Positions 28,383 through 37,268 of a stretch of 64,000 bases of DNA are shown here, in pieces; the first letter of the stretch is position 1; each line of letters opens with the position of its first letter. Both the position numbers and the translations under genes were made by a program. Source of the stretch: CADEEN01 sp963840805 (GTDB lineage Bacteria > Pseudomonadota > Gammaproteobacteria > Burkholderiales > Burkholderiaceae_C); NCBI GenBank assembly GCA_963840805.1, contig CAWJAJ010000015.1, positions 248,001 to 312,000 of the forward strand. The letters are read 5' to 3'. Under the pieces are notes generated by a model, which was not told where the DNA came from, did no database searches, and saw nothing but the letters and a program-made list of their open reading frames with translations.

Positions 28383-29738
28383 ATGACTTCATTGGCACTG
28401 ACCCGCTACGTCCTGAGCGCACGCGACGGCGGCCTGCGCCTGGCGGATCGGCCCTTGCCGCCGACCGAAGGCAACGGTCACCGGCACCTGCCGCGCCTGG
28501 TGGTCCACACCGAGCGCCGCTACCAGAGCCATCTCGGCTTCGGCGGCGCCTTCACCGAAGCGGCGGCCACGGTCTGGCAAGGCCTGCCCGAGGCCGCGCG
28601 CGAACAGCTCCTGCGCGACTACTTCGACCCGGCGCAGGGCCACGGCTACACGCTCGGCCGCGTGCACATCAACTCGTGCGACTTCTCGCTCGGCCACTAC
28701 GCGCATGCGGAGCAGCCCGGCGACTTCGCGCTCGAGAGCTTCAGCATCGAGCGCGACCGCCTGGCGCTGCTGCCCTTCATCCGCGCGGCGCAGCGCGCCG
28801 CCGGGCGCCCGCTCCAGTTGCTGGCCTCGCCCTGGAGCCCGCCGGCGTGGATGAAGACCAACGGCCGCATGGACGAGGGCGGCCGCCTCAAGCCCGAGTG
28901 CCGCGCGGCGTGGGCGCAGTGCTTCGTGCGCTTCATCCGCGCCTACGAGGCCGAGGGCGTGCCGATCTGGGGCGTCTCGGTGCAGAACGAGCCGGCAGCG
29001 CATCAGCGCTGGGACTCGTGCCTGTACACCGCCGAAGAGGAGCGCGACTTCGTGCGCGACCACCTCGGTCCGGCGCTGCGCGACGCCGGCCTCGGCGACG
29101 TCAAGATCGTGATCTGGGACCACAACCGCGACCTGATGGTCGAGCGTGCGAGCGTGGTCTATGCCGACGCCGCGGCCGCCCGCTTCGTCTGGGGCACCGG
29201 CTTTCATTGGTACGGGCCTGAGGACTTCGACCCCGTGCAGCAGGTGCATGACGCGTGGCCCGACAAGCACCTGCTCTTCACCGAGGCCTGCCAGGAAGGC
29301 GGGCCGCACATCGGTGAGTGGGAGGTGGGCGAGCGGTATGCGCGCAACGTCATCGCCGACCTCAACCGCTGGACCGTCGGCTGGATCGACTGGAACCTGC
29401 TGCTCGACGAGCGCGGCGGGCCCAACCACGTGGGCAACTACTGCAGTGCGCCGATCCTGGCCGACACCGCGCGCGGCGAGCTGATGCACCAGAGCGCGTA
29501 TTGGGTGCTCGGCCACTTTGCGCGCTTCATCCGGCCCGGCGCGCGGCGCGTGTTGACCGTCGCGGCGCAGGAGATCGACACCACGGCCTTCGTCAACCCC
29601 GATGGCACGACCGCGGTCGTGGCGAGCAACCGGCACGACCATGCGCTGCGCTTTGCGCTGTGCATCGACGAGCGCTGCAGCGCCGTCGAGTTGCCGCCGC
29701 GCTCGATCGCCACCTTCCTCTCGTCGGACGCACGATGA
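28383..29738 (+). CDS. GH30 glycoside hydrolase, cytoplasmic
   Basis: 451 aa, no signal peptide. GH30 motifs: GFGGAFTEAAA at the N-terminus, SPWSPPAWMKTN, acid/base Glu203 in SVQNEPAAHQRW, FHWYGPEDF, nucleophile Glu301 in LLFTEACQEGG, WNLLLDERGGPNHV, and a C-terminal beta-sandwich (VVASNRHDHALRF). Known GH30 activities include beta-1,6-glucanase and glucosylceramidase. Beside beta-1,3-glucan enzymes, removal of beta-1,6-linked glucose branches of laminarin is the best guess. ATG 28383 was chosen because it starts the conserved region; its stop overlaps the next ATG (29735). Confidence 0.9.
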   Translation: MTSLALTRYVLSARDGGLRLADRPLPPTEGNGHRHLPRLVVHTERRYQSHLGFGGAFTEAAATVWQGLPEAAREQLLRDYFDPAQGHGYTLGRVHINSCDFSLGHYAHAEQPGDFALESFSIERDRLALLPFIRAAQRAAGRPLQLLASPWSPPAWMKTNGRMDEGGRLKPECRAAWAQCFVRFIRAYEAEGVPIWGVSVQNEPAAHQRWDSCLYTAEEERDFVRDHLGPALRDAGLGDVKIVIWDHNRDLMVERASVVYADAAAARFVWGTGFHWYGPEDFDPVQQVHDAWPDKHLLFTEACQEGGPHIGEWEVGERYARNVIADLNRWTVGWIDWNLLLDERGGPNHVGNYCSAPILADTARGELMHQSAYWVLGHFARFIRPGARRVLTVAAQEIDTTAFVNPDGTTAVVASNRHDHALRFALCIDERCSAVELPPRSIATFLSSDAR

Positions 29739-32700
29739 TGCAAGGCCGCTTCGTCGACGACGACGGCCAGACCTGGTACCGCATCGACGGCTACGACGAT
29801 GCGGCGCCGTTCTTCGTCGCACTCGCCAGCGACAGCGACGTCTGGGCCTTCGTCTCCACCGCCGGTTCGCTGGCCGCCGGCCGCCGCGATGCCGAGGGGG
29901 CCTTCTTTCCCTACGAGACGGTGGACCGCATTCACCGGCGCTGGGAGCACACGGGGCCGCGCACGTGGATCCGCATCCACGATGACGAGCGCAGCGAACT
30001 GTGGCAACCCTTCGCGCCGCATCTCGACGGCCACGCCGCCGCACGCTCGGTGTGGAAGAACCTGTCCGGCACGCGCTTGCGTTTTCGCGAGGAACACGCC
30101 TCGGGCCGGCTGAGCTTCGAGCACGAATGGTCGAGCGCTGCAGGGCTGGGCCTGGTACGCACGGCCCGGCTGCGCGCCGCGTCGGGCAGCGCGTCGGTCG
30201 AGGTGCTCGACGGCGTGCTCGACCTCGTGCCGCCCGGCGTGAGCGTGGCGCATGCCACGACGATGAGTTGCCTCGCCGACGCCTACAAGTGGAACGAAGC
30301 GGCGGCCGGCGGACGACTCGGCCTGTACGCGATCTACGCCCAGATATGGGACCGCGCCGAGCCCAAGGAGTCGTTCGAGGCACTGGTGGCGTGGCATGCG
30401 GGCGTGCCGGCGTCGAGTCGCACGCTGCTGTCGGACCACCAGGTGCGCGCGTTCTGTCGCGGCGAGCCGGTGCAAGCAGAAACGCTGACGCGCGGGCGCA
30501 AAGGCGCCTTTCTCGTGCACTTCGCGAGCACCGTCGATGCACAGGGCCTCGAATGGCACCAGGTGATCGACTCGCCGCGCTCGCAGGTGCAGGTGGCCGA
30601 ACTCGTGCGCACACTCGACGCCGGCGGCGGCACGCCGGCCGAGATCCGCGCCGCCGTCGCCGCCAACACCGCGGGTATCGACGAGTTGCTCGCGCAGGCC
30701 GACGGCCTGCAGCACTCGGGCGACCCGATGGCCGCCGCCCACCACCGCGCCAACGTGCTATTCAACATCATGCGCGGCGGCGTGTTCGCGGGCGGCACGA
30801 TGTTCGATCGCGACGACTTTCGTGCCTTCGTCGCACAGCGCCACCGGCCCAGCGCCGCAAAGCTCGCCCCGACGATCGACGCCTGGCCGCAGCACATCGT
30901 TCGCGCGCAGGCGCTCGAATCCGCGCGCGGCGCCGCCGGCGCGCTCGGCGAGCGCCTCGTGCTCGGCTACCTGCCGCTCACCTTCAGCCGCCGCCACGGT
31001 GACCCGAGCCGGCCCTGGAACAAGTTCAGCATCCGCGTGCGCGACGCGGCGGGCCAGCGCATCGTCAACTACGAAGGCAACTGGCGCGACGTCTTCCAGA
31101 ACTGGGAGGGCCTGTTGCCGAGCGAGCCCGCGTACGCCGGCTCGATGATCGAAGCTTTCCTCGGCGCGATGACGCCCGACGGCTACAACCCCTACCGCAT
31201 CGGCCGCAACGGCCTCGACTGGGAAGTGATCGAGCACGAGAACCCGTGGAGCAACATCGGCTACTGGGGCGACCATCAGGTGGTCTACCTGCTGCGCCTG
31301 CTCGAAGCCGCACAGGCGCGCGACCCGAAACTGCTGCCGGGGCTGTGGGACCGCGCGCTGTTCAGCTTCGCCGACGTGCCCTACCGGCTCAAGCCGCACG
31401 CCGAGCAGACCGCGAACCCGAAGGCAACGATCGTGTTCGACGACGCGGCGCATGCGCGCGCACACGCGCGCGCGGCACGCGTCGGCGCCGACGGGCTGTT
31501 GGTATGCGACGACGACGAGTGCCCTGTTCTGGCCACGCTGGCCGAGAAGCTGTCCATCATCGTGCTGGCCAAGGCCGGCAGCCTCGTGCCCGGAGGAGGC
31601 CTGTGGCTGCACACGCAGCGGCCCGAGTGGAACGACGCCAACAACGCGCTCGTGGGCAACGGGCTGTCGGTGGTGACGCTGGCGCACCTGCGGCGATTCC
31701 TGTTGTTCATCGAATCGTTGCCGGGTGCCGAGCGCCCCTTCGAACTGCCGGCTGCGACGCTCGAGGCGCTGGAGCACTTCGATGAGCTGGTCCAGGGCAC
31801 GGCGCTCTCGGCGCTCGACGATCCCGTGGCGCGGCGCGTCTTCCTTGACCGTGCCGGAGCAGCGCTCGACACGTGGCGAGCACAGGCCTACCGTGGAGCG
31901 GCCGGCCGCACACCGGCACGCGCGCCGGCCGGACTGCTGCGCGATCTCGCGCGCCACCTGCTGCCGCTCGTCGACGCCACGCTCGCGCGCTGCCGACGCG
32001 ACGATGGCCTGTTCCACAGCTACAACCTTGTCGACTTCTCGTCCCCGGGACGCGCCGAGGTCAGCCACCTGTACCCGATGCTCGAAGGGCAGGTGGCGTT
32101 GCTGTCCTGCGGTTTCCTGTCGCTCGCCGAAGCGGTGCGGCTTGTCGATGCACTGTTCGCGAGCGCGCTGTTCGACGCGAGGCGGCGCAGCTTGCTGCTC
32201 TATCCCGACCGTGCGCTGCCCGGCTTCCTCGAGCGCAATCGGCTCGATGGCGCTGCGTTGGCGCTGCCGGTGGTGCAAGGCATCCTCGCGGCCGGCCGCG
32301 TCGACCTGCTGCAGCAGCAAAGCGACGGCACCGTGCGCTTCGCGCCGTCGCTGTCCAACCGCGCCGACCTCGAAGCAGCCGGCGCCGACCTCGGGCCCGC
32401 GCTCGCGCCGCTGGCCGCGGCCTACGAGCGCCTGCTGCAGCACCGCGAGTTCACCGGACGCTCGGGCACGATGTTCGCCTACGAAGGCCTGGGCTGCATC
32501 TACTGGCACATGGTAGCCAAGCTGCTGCTCGCGGTGCAGGAGCGCGTGTTCGAAGCTTCCGACGCAGCAGCGCCCCAGTTGCCCGCGCTGGTGGCGCACT
32601 ACCGCCGCGTGCGCGACGGCCTGGGCTATCGCAAGAGCCCGGCCGAGTACGGCGCGTTCCCCGCCGACCCCTACAGCCACACGGCCGGCGAAGGCGGCGC

Positions 32701-33001
32701 GCAGCAGCCCGGCATGACCGGCCAGGTGAAGGAGGAGATCCTCACGCGCTGGGGCGAACTGGGCCTGCGCTCCGAGGCCGGGCAGATCCGCTTCGATCCG
32801 GTGCTGCTCGACCTTGCCGAGGTGCCGCTCGATGGCGCGTTGAGCTTCACGCTCGCCCGCGTGCCCTACCGCATTCGCCGCGGTGTCGCCACGCGCGTGC
32901 GCACCCTCGTCGCGCAACGCTGGGTCGAGCATCCGCAGGCGCGCTTCGACCCGCTGGGCGTCGAGGCCGTCGAGATCGAGTTGCCGCAAGACCTCCAATA
33001 A
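29735..33001 (+). CDS. Putative beta-glucan phosphorylase of the GH94/GH149/GH161 type
   Basis: 1088 aa, soluble, no signal peptide. The N-terminal third is a beta-sandwich-like region; the middle carries NYEGNWRDVFQNWEGLLPS, YNPYRIGRNGLDWEVIEHENPWSNIGYWGDHQ and FADVPYRLKPHAEQ; the C-terminal third is helical (YAFGG-like EFTGRSGTMFAYEGLGCIYWHMVAKLL). This size and the (alpha/alpha)6-type motifs suit beta-1,3-oligoglucan phosphorylases, which release glucose 1-phosphate from chain ends. I cannot place it in one family with certainty, and a hydrolase of the same superfamily is possible. It is coupled to GH30 by ATGATGA overlap and followed by the MFS-GH17 gene. Confidence 0.65.
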   Translation: MMQGRFVDDDGQTWYRIDGYDDAAPFFVALASDSDVWAFVSTAGSLAAGRRDAEGAFFPYETVDRIHRRWEHTGPRTWIRIHDDERSELWQPFAPHLDGHAAARSVWKNLSGTRLRFREEHASGRLSFEHEWSSAAGLGLVRTARLRAASGSASVEVLDGVLDLVPPGVSVAHATTMSCLADAYKWNEAAAGGRLGLYAIYAQIWDRAEPKESFEALVAWHAGVPASSRTLLSDHQVRAFCRGEPVQAETLTRGRKGAFLVHFASTVDAQGLEWHQVIDSPRSQVQVAELVRTLDAGGGTPAEIRAAVAANTAGIDELLAQADGLQHSGDPMAAAHHRANVLFNIMRGGVFAGGTMFDRDDFRAFVAQRHRPSAAKLAPTIDAWPQHIVRAQALESARGAAGALGERLVLGYLPLTFSRRHGDPSRPWNKFSIRVRDAAGQRIVNYEGNWRDVFQNWEGLLPSEPAYAGSMIEAFLGAMTPDGYNPYRIGRNGLDWEVIEHENPWSNIGYWGDHQVVYLLRLLEAAQARDPKLLPGLWDRALFSFADVPYRLKPHAEQTANPKATIVFDDAAHARAHARAARVGADGLLVCDDDECPVLATLAEKLSIIVLAKAGSLVPGGGLWLHTQRPEWNDANNALVGNGLSVVTLAHLRRFLLFIESLPGAERPFELPAATLEALEHFDELVQGTALSALDDPVARRVFLDRAGAALDTWRAQAYRGAAGRTPARAPAGLLRDLARHLLPLVDATLARCRRDDGLFHSYNLVDFSSPGRAEVSHLYPMLEGQVALLSCGFLSLAEAVRLVDALFASALFDARRRSLLLYPDRALPGFLERNRLDGAALALPVVQGILAAGRVDLLQQQSDGTVRFAPSLSNRADLEAAGADLGPALAPLAAAYERLLQHREFTGRSGTMFAYEGLGCIYWHMVAKLLLAVQERVFEASDAAAPQLPALVAHYRRVRDGLGYRKSPAEYGAFPADPYSHTAGEGGAQQPGMTGQVKEEILTRWGELGLRSEAGQIRFDPVLLDLAEVPLDGALSFTLARVPYRIRRGVATRVRTLVAQRWVEHPQARFDPLGVEAVEIELPQDLQ

Positions 33002-33021
33002 CCCGAACCGAGAGAGACACC

Positions 33022-35379
33022 ATGTCCGCCACCACTGCCACCCGCAAGGTTCCGTTCGGTCAGAAGGTCGCCTTCGGCTTGGGCATGCTGGCCAACCAGA
33101 TGTTCCCGGCCGCCCTGGGCATCTTCATGGTGGTGCTGGTGCAGGACATGGGCTTCCCGACCTGGATGTGGGGCATCCTGTTCTTCCTGCCGCGGGCCTA
33201 TGACGCGATCCTCGACCCGATCATGGGCTTCATCTCCGACAACACGCGGTCGAAGTGGGGCCGGCGCCGGCAGTACGTGTTCATCGGCGCCATCATGCTG
33301 GGCGTCGGCTTCATCGCGATGTGGCAGCTCCACCGCGCCGACGGCATCCCCTACAACTTCGCCTACTTCCTGTTCTGGTCGCTCGTGTTCTTCACCGGGC
33401 TGACCGTCTTCAGCATCCCGTACGTGGCCATGGGCTACGAGATGAGCGACGACTTCCACGAGCGCACCAGCATCATGGCCGTGGCGCAGTGGATCGGCCA
33501 GTGGGCCTGGGTCATCGCGCCGTGGTTCTGGGTCGTGATGTACGACCCCCAGTGGTTCCCCAACGCCGACACGGCCACGCGCACGCTGTCGGTCTGGGTC
33601 GGCGTGGCGTGCATGCTGCTGGCCATGGTGCCGGCCGTGTTCCTGCCCAGCCGCTCGACCCAGGACGACACCCACCTCATCCCGCTGACCTTGGCCAGCG
33701 TGGGCCTGGGCTTCAAGGAGATGCTGGACGGCTTCAAGGAGGCCTTCGGCTGCGTGCCCTTCCGCAAGCTGTGCTTCGCCACGTTCCTGATCTTCAACGC
33801 CTTCAACACGGTGGCGGCGTTCTCGTTCTTCATCGTCGTCTACCACCTGTTCAATGGCAACACCGCCGCGGCCGGCATCTGGCCCACGCTGTTCGGCAGC
33901 ATCGGCGCGCTGGTTACCACCTTTGCCGTGATCCCCACCGTGGCCTGGATGTCGCGCAAGGTCGGCAAGAAGAAAGCCTTCATGCTCTCGCAGGGCATCT
34001 CGATCCTCGGCTACGTCCTGCTGTGGTTGCTGATGATCCCCGGCAAGCCCTGGATGTTCATGTTCGCGCTGCCGTTCTTCTCCTTCGGCATCGGCGGCCT
34101 GTTCACGCTGATGATGTCGATGACGGCGGACGTCTGCGACCTCGACGAGCTGGCCACCGGCAAACGGCGCGAAGGCATCTTCGGCGCGATCTACTGGTGG
34201 ATGGTGAAGCTCGGCTTCGCGGTTGCCGGCCTGCTCAGCGGCGCCATCATGGCGCTGGTGGCGTTCACGCCGGGTGCCGCGGTGCAGCCCGACGGCGCGG
34301 TGGACGGCCTGCGCCTGTTCTACTCCGGCGTGCCCATCGTCGGCACGCTGCTGGCCATGTGGTTCATGCGTGACTACGACCTCGACGAGAAGCGCGCGCT
34401 CGAAGTGCACGCCGAGCTGGAGCGCCGCAAGCGCCAGGGCGCCGCCGGGTCGTCGCAAGGGTCATCGGGCGCCCGCGCCTGGCTGGCGGAGCGCGGCCTG
34501 CTCCTGCCGGGCGTGGAGCCCTCGCCGCTGGCGGGCAAGACGGCGCAGGAGATCAAGGCGCTCTATGCCGAGCAGTTCCGCGGCGGCCTGTACGGCCTGT
34601 GCTTCAGCGCGTATGGCGAGGGGCAGCGCGCGGGCGACCAGTTGCAGGCATCGCAGGTCGGCCGGCGCATCGACGTCATCGCGCCGCACACGCGCTGGGT
34701 GCGCTCCTTCGCCTGTACCGAGGGGCACGAAGTGATTCCCAAGCTGGCCCGCGCCAAAGGCCTCAAGACCATGGTGGGGGCCTGGATCAGCCACGACCGG
34801 GAACGCAACGAACGCGAGATCGAGGCGCTGATCCAGCTGGCGAAAGATGGACAGGTCAACATCGCGGTGGTGGGCAACGAGGTGCTGCTGCGCGAGGAAC
34901 TGCCCGAGCCGGAACTGCTGGCCTACATCGGCCGCGTCAAGGCCGCGCTGCCGGACGACGTGCCAGTGGGTTGCGTCGATGCGTACTACCAGTTTCTGGA
35001 GCGGCCGGCGCTCACCGCCGCCTGCGACGTGCTGCTGCCCAACTGCTACCCGTTCTGGGAAGGCGCCGACATCGCCGTGGCCTCGCAATACCTGCGTCGC
35101 ATGCACGGGCTGGTGAAAGCCGCCGCGGGCGAAGACAAGCTGGTCATCGTCGCCGAGACCGGCTGGCCCGGCAAAGGCCAGCCCGTGGCCGCGGCCGTGC
35201 CCTCGCCCGACAACGCGATGAAGTACTTCATCGACGTGCAGCAATGGGCCCGGGGAGAGGGGGTGAAGCTGTTCTACTTCTCGTCCTTCGACGAACCGTG
35301 GAAGCTCGGGCAGGAAGGGGAAGTGGGCACGCAGTGGGGGCTGTGGGACAAAGACGAGCGGGTGAAGTACGGGGGGTAA
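33022..35379 (+). CDS. GPH-type MFS sugar transporter fused to a GH17 domain
   Basis: 785 aa. Residues 1-450 are a twelve-helix glycoside-pentoside-hexuronide transporter (LGMLANQMFPAALGIFMVVL; DPIMGFISDNTRSKWGRRR, the loop 2-3 signature; DVCDLDELATGKRREGIFGAIYWW). A Gly/Ser-rich linker follows at about 455-510. Residues about 515-785 are a GH17 beta-1,3-glucanase domain with acid/base Glu620 in VVGNEVLLREE and nucleophile Glu712 in VAETGWPGKG. Since MFS termini face the cytoplasm, the glycosidase would sit at the inner mouth of the transporter. The frame is open throughout with no internal start with a ribosome site. It is the last gene of the plus-strand operon. GH17 part resembles the gene at 37269-38271. 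Confidence 0.88.
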   Translation: MSATTATRKVPFGQKVAFGLGMLANQMFPAALGIFMVVLVQDMGFPTWMWGILFFLPRAYDAILDPIMGFISDNTRSKWGRRRQYVFIGAIMLGVGFIAMWQLHRADGIPYNFAYFLFWSLVFFTGLTVFSIPYVAMGYEMSDDFHERTSIMAVAQWIGQWAWVIAPWFWVVMYDPQWFPNADTATRTLSVWVGVACMLLAMVPAVFLPSRSTQDDTHLIPLTLASVGLGFKEMLDGFKEAFGCVPFRKLCFATFLIFNAFNTVAAFSFFIVVYHLFNGNTAAAGIWPTLFGSIGALVTTFAVIPTVAWMSRKVGKKKAFMLSQGISILGYVLLWLLMIPGKPWMFMFALPFFSFGIGGLFTLMMSMTADVCDLDELATGKRREGIFGAIYWWMVKLGFAVAGLLSGAIMALVAFTPGAAVQPDGAVDGLRLFYSGVPIVGTLLAMWFMRDYDLDEKRALEVHAELERRKRQGAAGSSQGSSGARAWLAERGLLLPGVEPSPLAGKTAQEIKALYAEQFRGGLYGLCFSAYGEGQRAGDQLQASQVGRRIDVIAPHTRWVRSFACTEGHEVIPKLARAKGLKTMVGAWISHDRERNEREIEALIQLAKDGQVNIAVVGNEVLLREELPEPELLAYIGRVKAALPDDVPVGCVDAYYQFLERPALTAACDVLLPNCYPFWEGADIAVASQYLRRMHGLVKAAAGEDKLVIVAETGWPGKGQPVAAAVPSPDNAMKYFIDVQQWARGEGVKLFYFSSFDEPWKLGQEGEVGTQWGLWDKDERVKYGG

Positions 35380-35617
35380 GTCGGCTCTTACGTCGGCTTC
35401 TACGGCATTGCTGACCTTGCGAACTCTGGAACGATTTCTGCGATCGGCCATTCTCGGCCGCTCGATGCCAAGAGCCCGATGTCCGCTTGGTAGCCGAAGC
35501 CGCCGCGAGTCGTCACCGACTTGGCGAGATGCCAACGCGAGGCCTGGCGGCGGCCGCTTGATCGCCCGACGCGCTACAGCTACCGTAATACTCGTGTCGC
35601 TGATACGGGCCTCCCAG

Positions 35618-35875
35618 ATGAAGATCACCATCGAACTGCCGGACGACCTTCTCGATCGCAGCAAGGCGGTTGCGCGGCGAGAGAACTCGACGCTCTCGGC
35701 GCTCATCGAAGAGGGTCTGCGCCTGACACTTCGAGCAAGGACGCGCAAGCGTACCGCGCCGTTTGCCGTGCAGCCTTTCCAGGGCGACGGCCTGACGCCG
35801 GAGTTCGCGGCGGCCGGATGGGAAGGGATTCGCGACGAGATCGACCGTGATGGCGGTCGACACCAAGAGACGTGA
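35618..35875 (+). CDS. VapB-type antitoxin, orphan
   Basis: 85 aa starting MKITIELPDDLLDRSKAVARR, the ribbon-helix-helix N-terminus of VapB-like (DUF2191) antitoxins, followed by the usual proline/glycine-rich toxin-neutralising tail with GWEGIRDEIDR. A VapC gene should follow. A matching start, GTGATGGCGGTCGACACC (35847-35864), encodes VMAVDT as in PIN-domain toxins, but the sequence then loses similarity. The toxin has therefore been cut off at its fifth codon. The antitoxin lies between two convergent glucan operons and is unlike its neighbours. Confidence 0.75.
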   Translation: MKITIELPDDLLDRSKAVARRENSTLSALIEEGLRLTLRARTRKRTAPFAVQPFQGDGLTPEFAAAGWEGIRDEIDRDGGRHQET

Positions 35876-35892
35876 TTGCCGCACGCGCAGCG
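35847..35892 (+). pseudogene. Truncated vapC start
   Basis: GTG/ATG at 35847/35850 overlapping the antitoxin 3' end, reading MAVDT, the metal-binding start of PIN toxins, then unrelated residues KRRDCRTRS. The break lies at about 35864, a few bases before the end of the minus-strand membrane-protein gene at 35893. It probably marks a recombination junction. Confidence 0.45.
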
Positions 35893-36312
35893 TCAGCGCG
35901 CGCCGCCGACAGCCGCCGCCAGCGCCAGCAACCACATCGCGCTGAAGACGAACGGCAGCGCCTTGGGCGCCCATCGCCCGCGCCGCGCGAGATGCACCTC
36001 GGGCGCGAGCGGGCACAGGTCCGCGAGGCCGGCACGCTCGTACTCGAGCCGCACCTGCTCCGAAGCGCGCAGCGCGGTGAACACGCCCACGCCGATCAGG
36101 GCGGCGACCGCGATGCCGAAGAGTGGGAAGCCGAACGCGAGCCAACCCGAGACCCTGGCCGACAGCGTCACGTAGGCGTTGAACAGCAGGCCCTCGGAGA
36201 GGATCAGCCAGGTGATGCGGTGGCTGATCAGCATGTCCTCGTGCGTCCACTGCTCGCGCAGCGCGCGGTACTGGTCCCACAGCGCAACGTCCGGCGTGCG
36301 GTGCGTGTGCAT
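35893..36312 (-). CDS. Small membrane protein of the glucan operon
   Basis: 139 aa from ATG 36312. The N-terminal helix (YRALREQWTHEDMLISHRITWLILSEGLLFNAYVTL) is a pattern seen in many small hypothetical membrane proteins; predicted membrane segments lie at about residues 33-52, 58-80 and 118-137. It is the last gene of the minus-strand operon headed by GH1 and overlaps the end of the frameshifted GH17 gene. Function is unknown; there is no sign that it is specific for glucan use. Confidence 0.7.
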   Translation of the reverse strand: MHTHRTPDVALWDQYRALREQWTHEDMLISHRITWLILSEGLLFNAYVTLSARVSGWLAFGFPLFGIAVAALIGVGVFTALRASEQVRLEYERAGLADLCPLAPEVHLARRGRWAPKALPFVFSAMWLLALAAAVGGAR

Positions 36313-37263
36313 GGTCGTCGCGCCGGCGCCGCCACGCGCTCCGGGTACACCGCCTCCATCACCAGCTTGGGCCGCCGGTCCACCGTGAACAGGCCCCAAT
36401 GCTTCTCGGGCTCCAGCGGATCGGGCGAGCCCTTCCACGGTTCGTCGAAGGCCTCGAAGACGAAGCACAGCAGACCCGCCTCGCGCGTCCAGTCCATCAG
36501 GTCCTGGTAGTAGATCGCCTGCAGCTCCTGCACCGCGTGCTCGGCATGCATGCCGCGGCCGTTGCTGGCGGTGCACCAGCCGGCCTCGGTGATGACGATC
36601 GGCTTGTCGGGGTACAGGCTCGCCACGCTGGCGACGTTGGCCTTGGTGTAGTCCAGCGCCTCGTGGATGTGCTTGTACTCCCACACCGGGTAGGTGTGCA
36701 GCGAGATGAAGTCGAGCTCGCGTCACCAGCTCGCGCAGCTTGTGCTGCCAGGGCACGTAGTTCTCGCAGAAGGTGACCGGCTGCGCGACGGCGCGCTTGA
36801 CGCGCCGCACGTACTCGAGCATGCGCGGCACCGGCACGTAGTGGTCGGTCCAGTCGACGGTGGCCTCGTTGCCGACCGCGACCGAGAAGACGATGTCCTC
36901 GTACTGACGCGCGAGCGCGATCAGGCGCTCGACCTCGGCCTCGTTCTCTCGCTGGTTCGCTTCGAGGTGCTCTTCCGGGTAGGTCGCGCCCCAGGGGCAG
37001 CCGAAGTTGTTCATCTCGGCGCCGAGGTAGGCGCCGAGCATCACCTGGAACGGCAGGCGGTCTGCGCGGATCACCTGCAGCACGCGCTCGGCGTGCAGGC
37101 TGCAGTCGTACAAGCGCAGCAGTTGCCAGTGCTTCGCGAGGATGTGCAGGTCCTCGCGGATCTCGTCCACCGAGGGGTAGAGCTTCTTGTTCGGGTCCTG
37201 CCCCTCGCGGTAGCCCGAGTAGCAGATGGCGTTGCCCTTTGGAAGGGTCAGGAGCTTGAGCAT
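36228..37263 (-). CDS. GH17 beta-1,3-glucanase, cytoplasmic, second copy, frameshifted
   Basis: Starts MLKLLTLPKGNAICYSGYREGQ at 37263 and has no signal peptide. The GH17 barrel shows acid/base Glu in VAVGNEATVDW and nucleophile Glu in IVITEAGWCTASNG, and ends with CFVFEAFDEPWKG and HWGLFTVDRRPKLV. One extra C near 36722 joins RELVTR to ELDFISLHTYPVWEYKHIHE. The native stop is not clear: the frame continues to 36228 across the start of the membrane-protein gene, so a second read error near 36320 is likely. It lies six bases after the other GH17 gene. Together with the two other GH17 domains it should cleave imported beta-1,3-oligomers; linkage preference may differ between them. Confidence 0.82.
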
Positions 37264-37268
37264 CTGCT

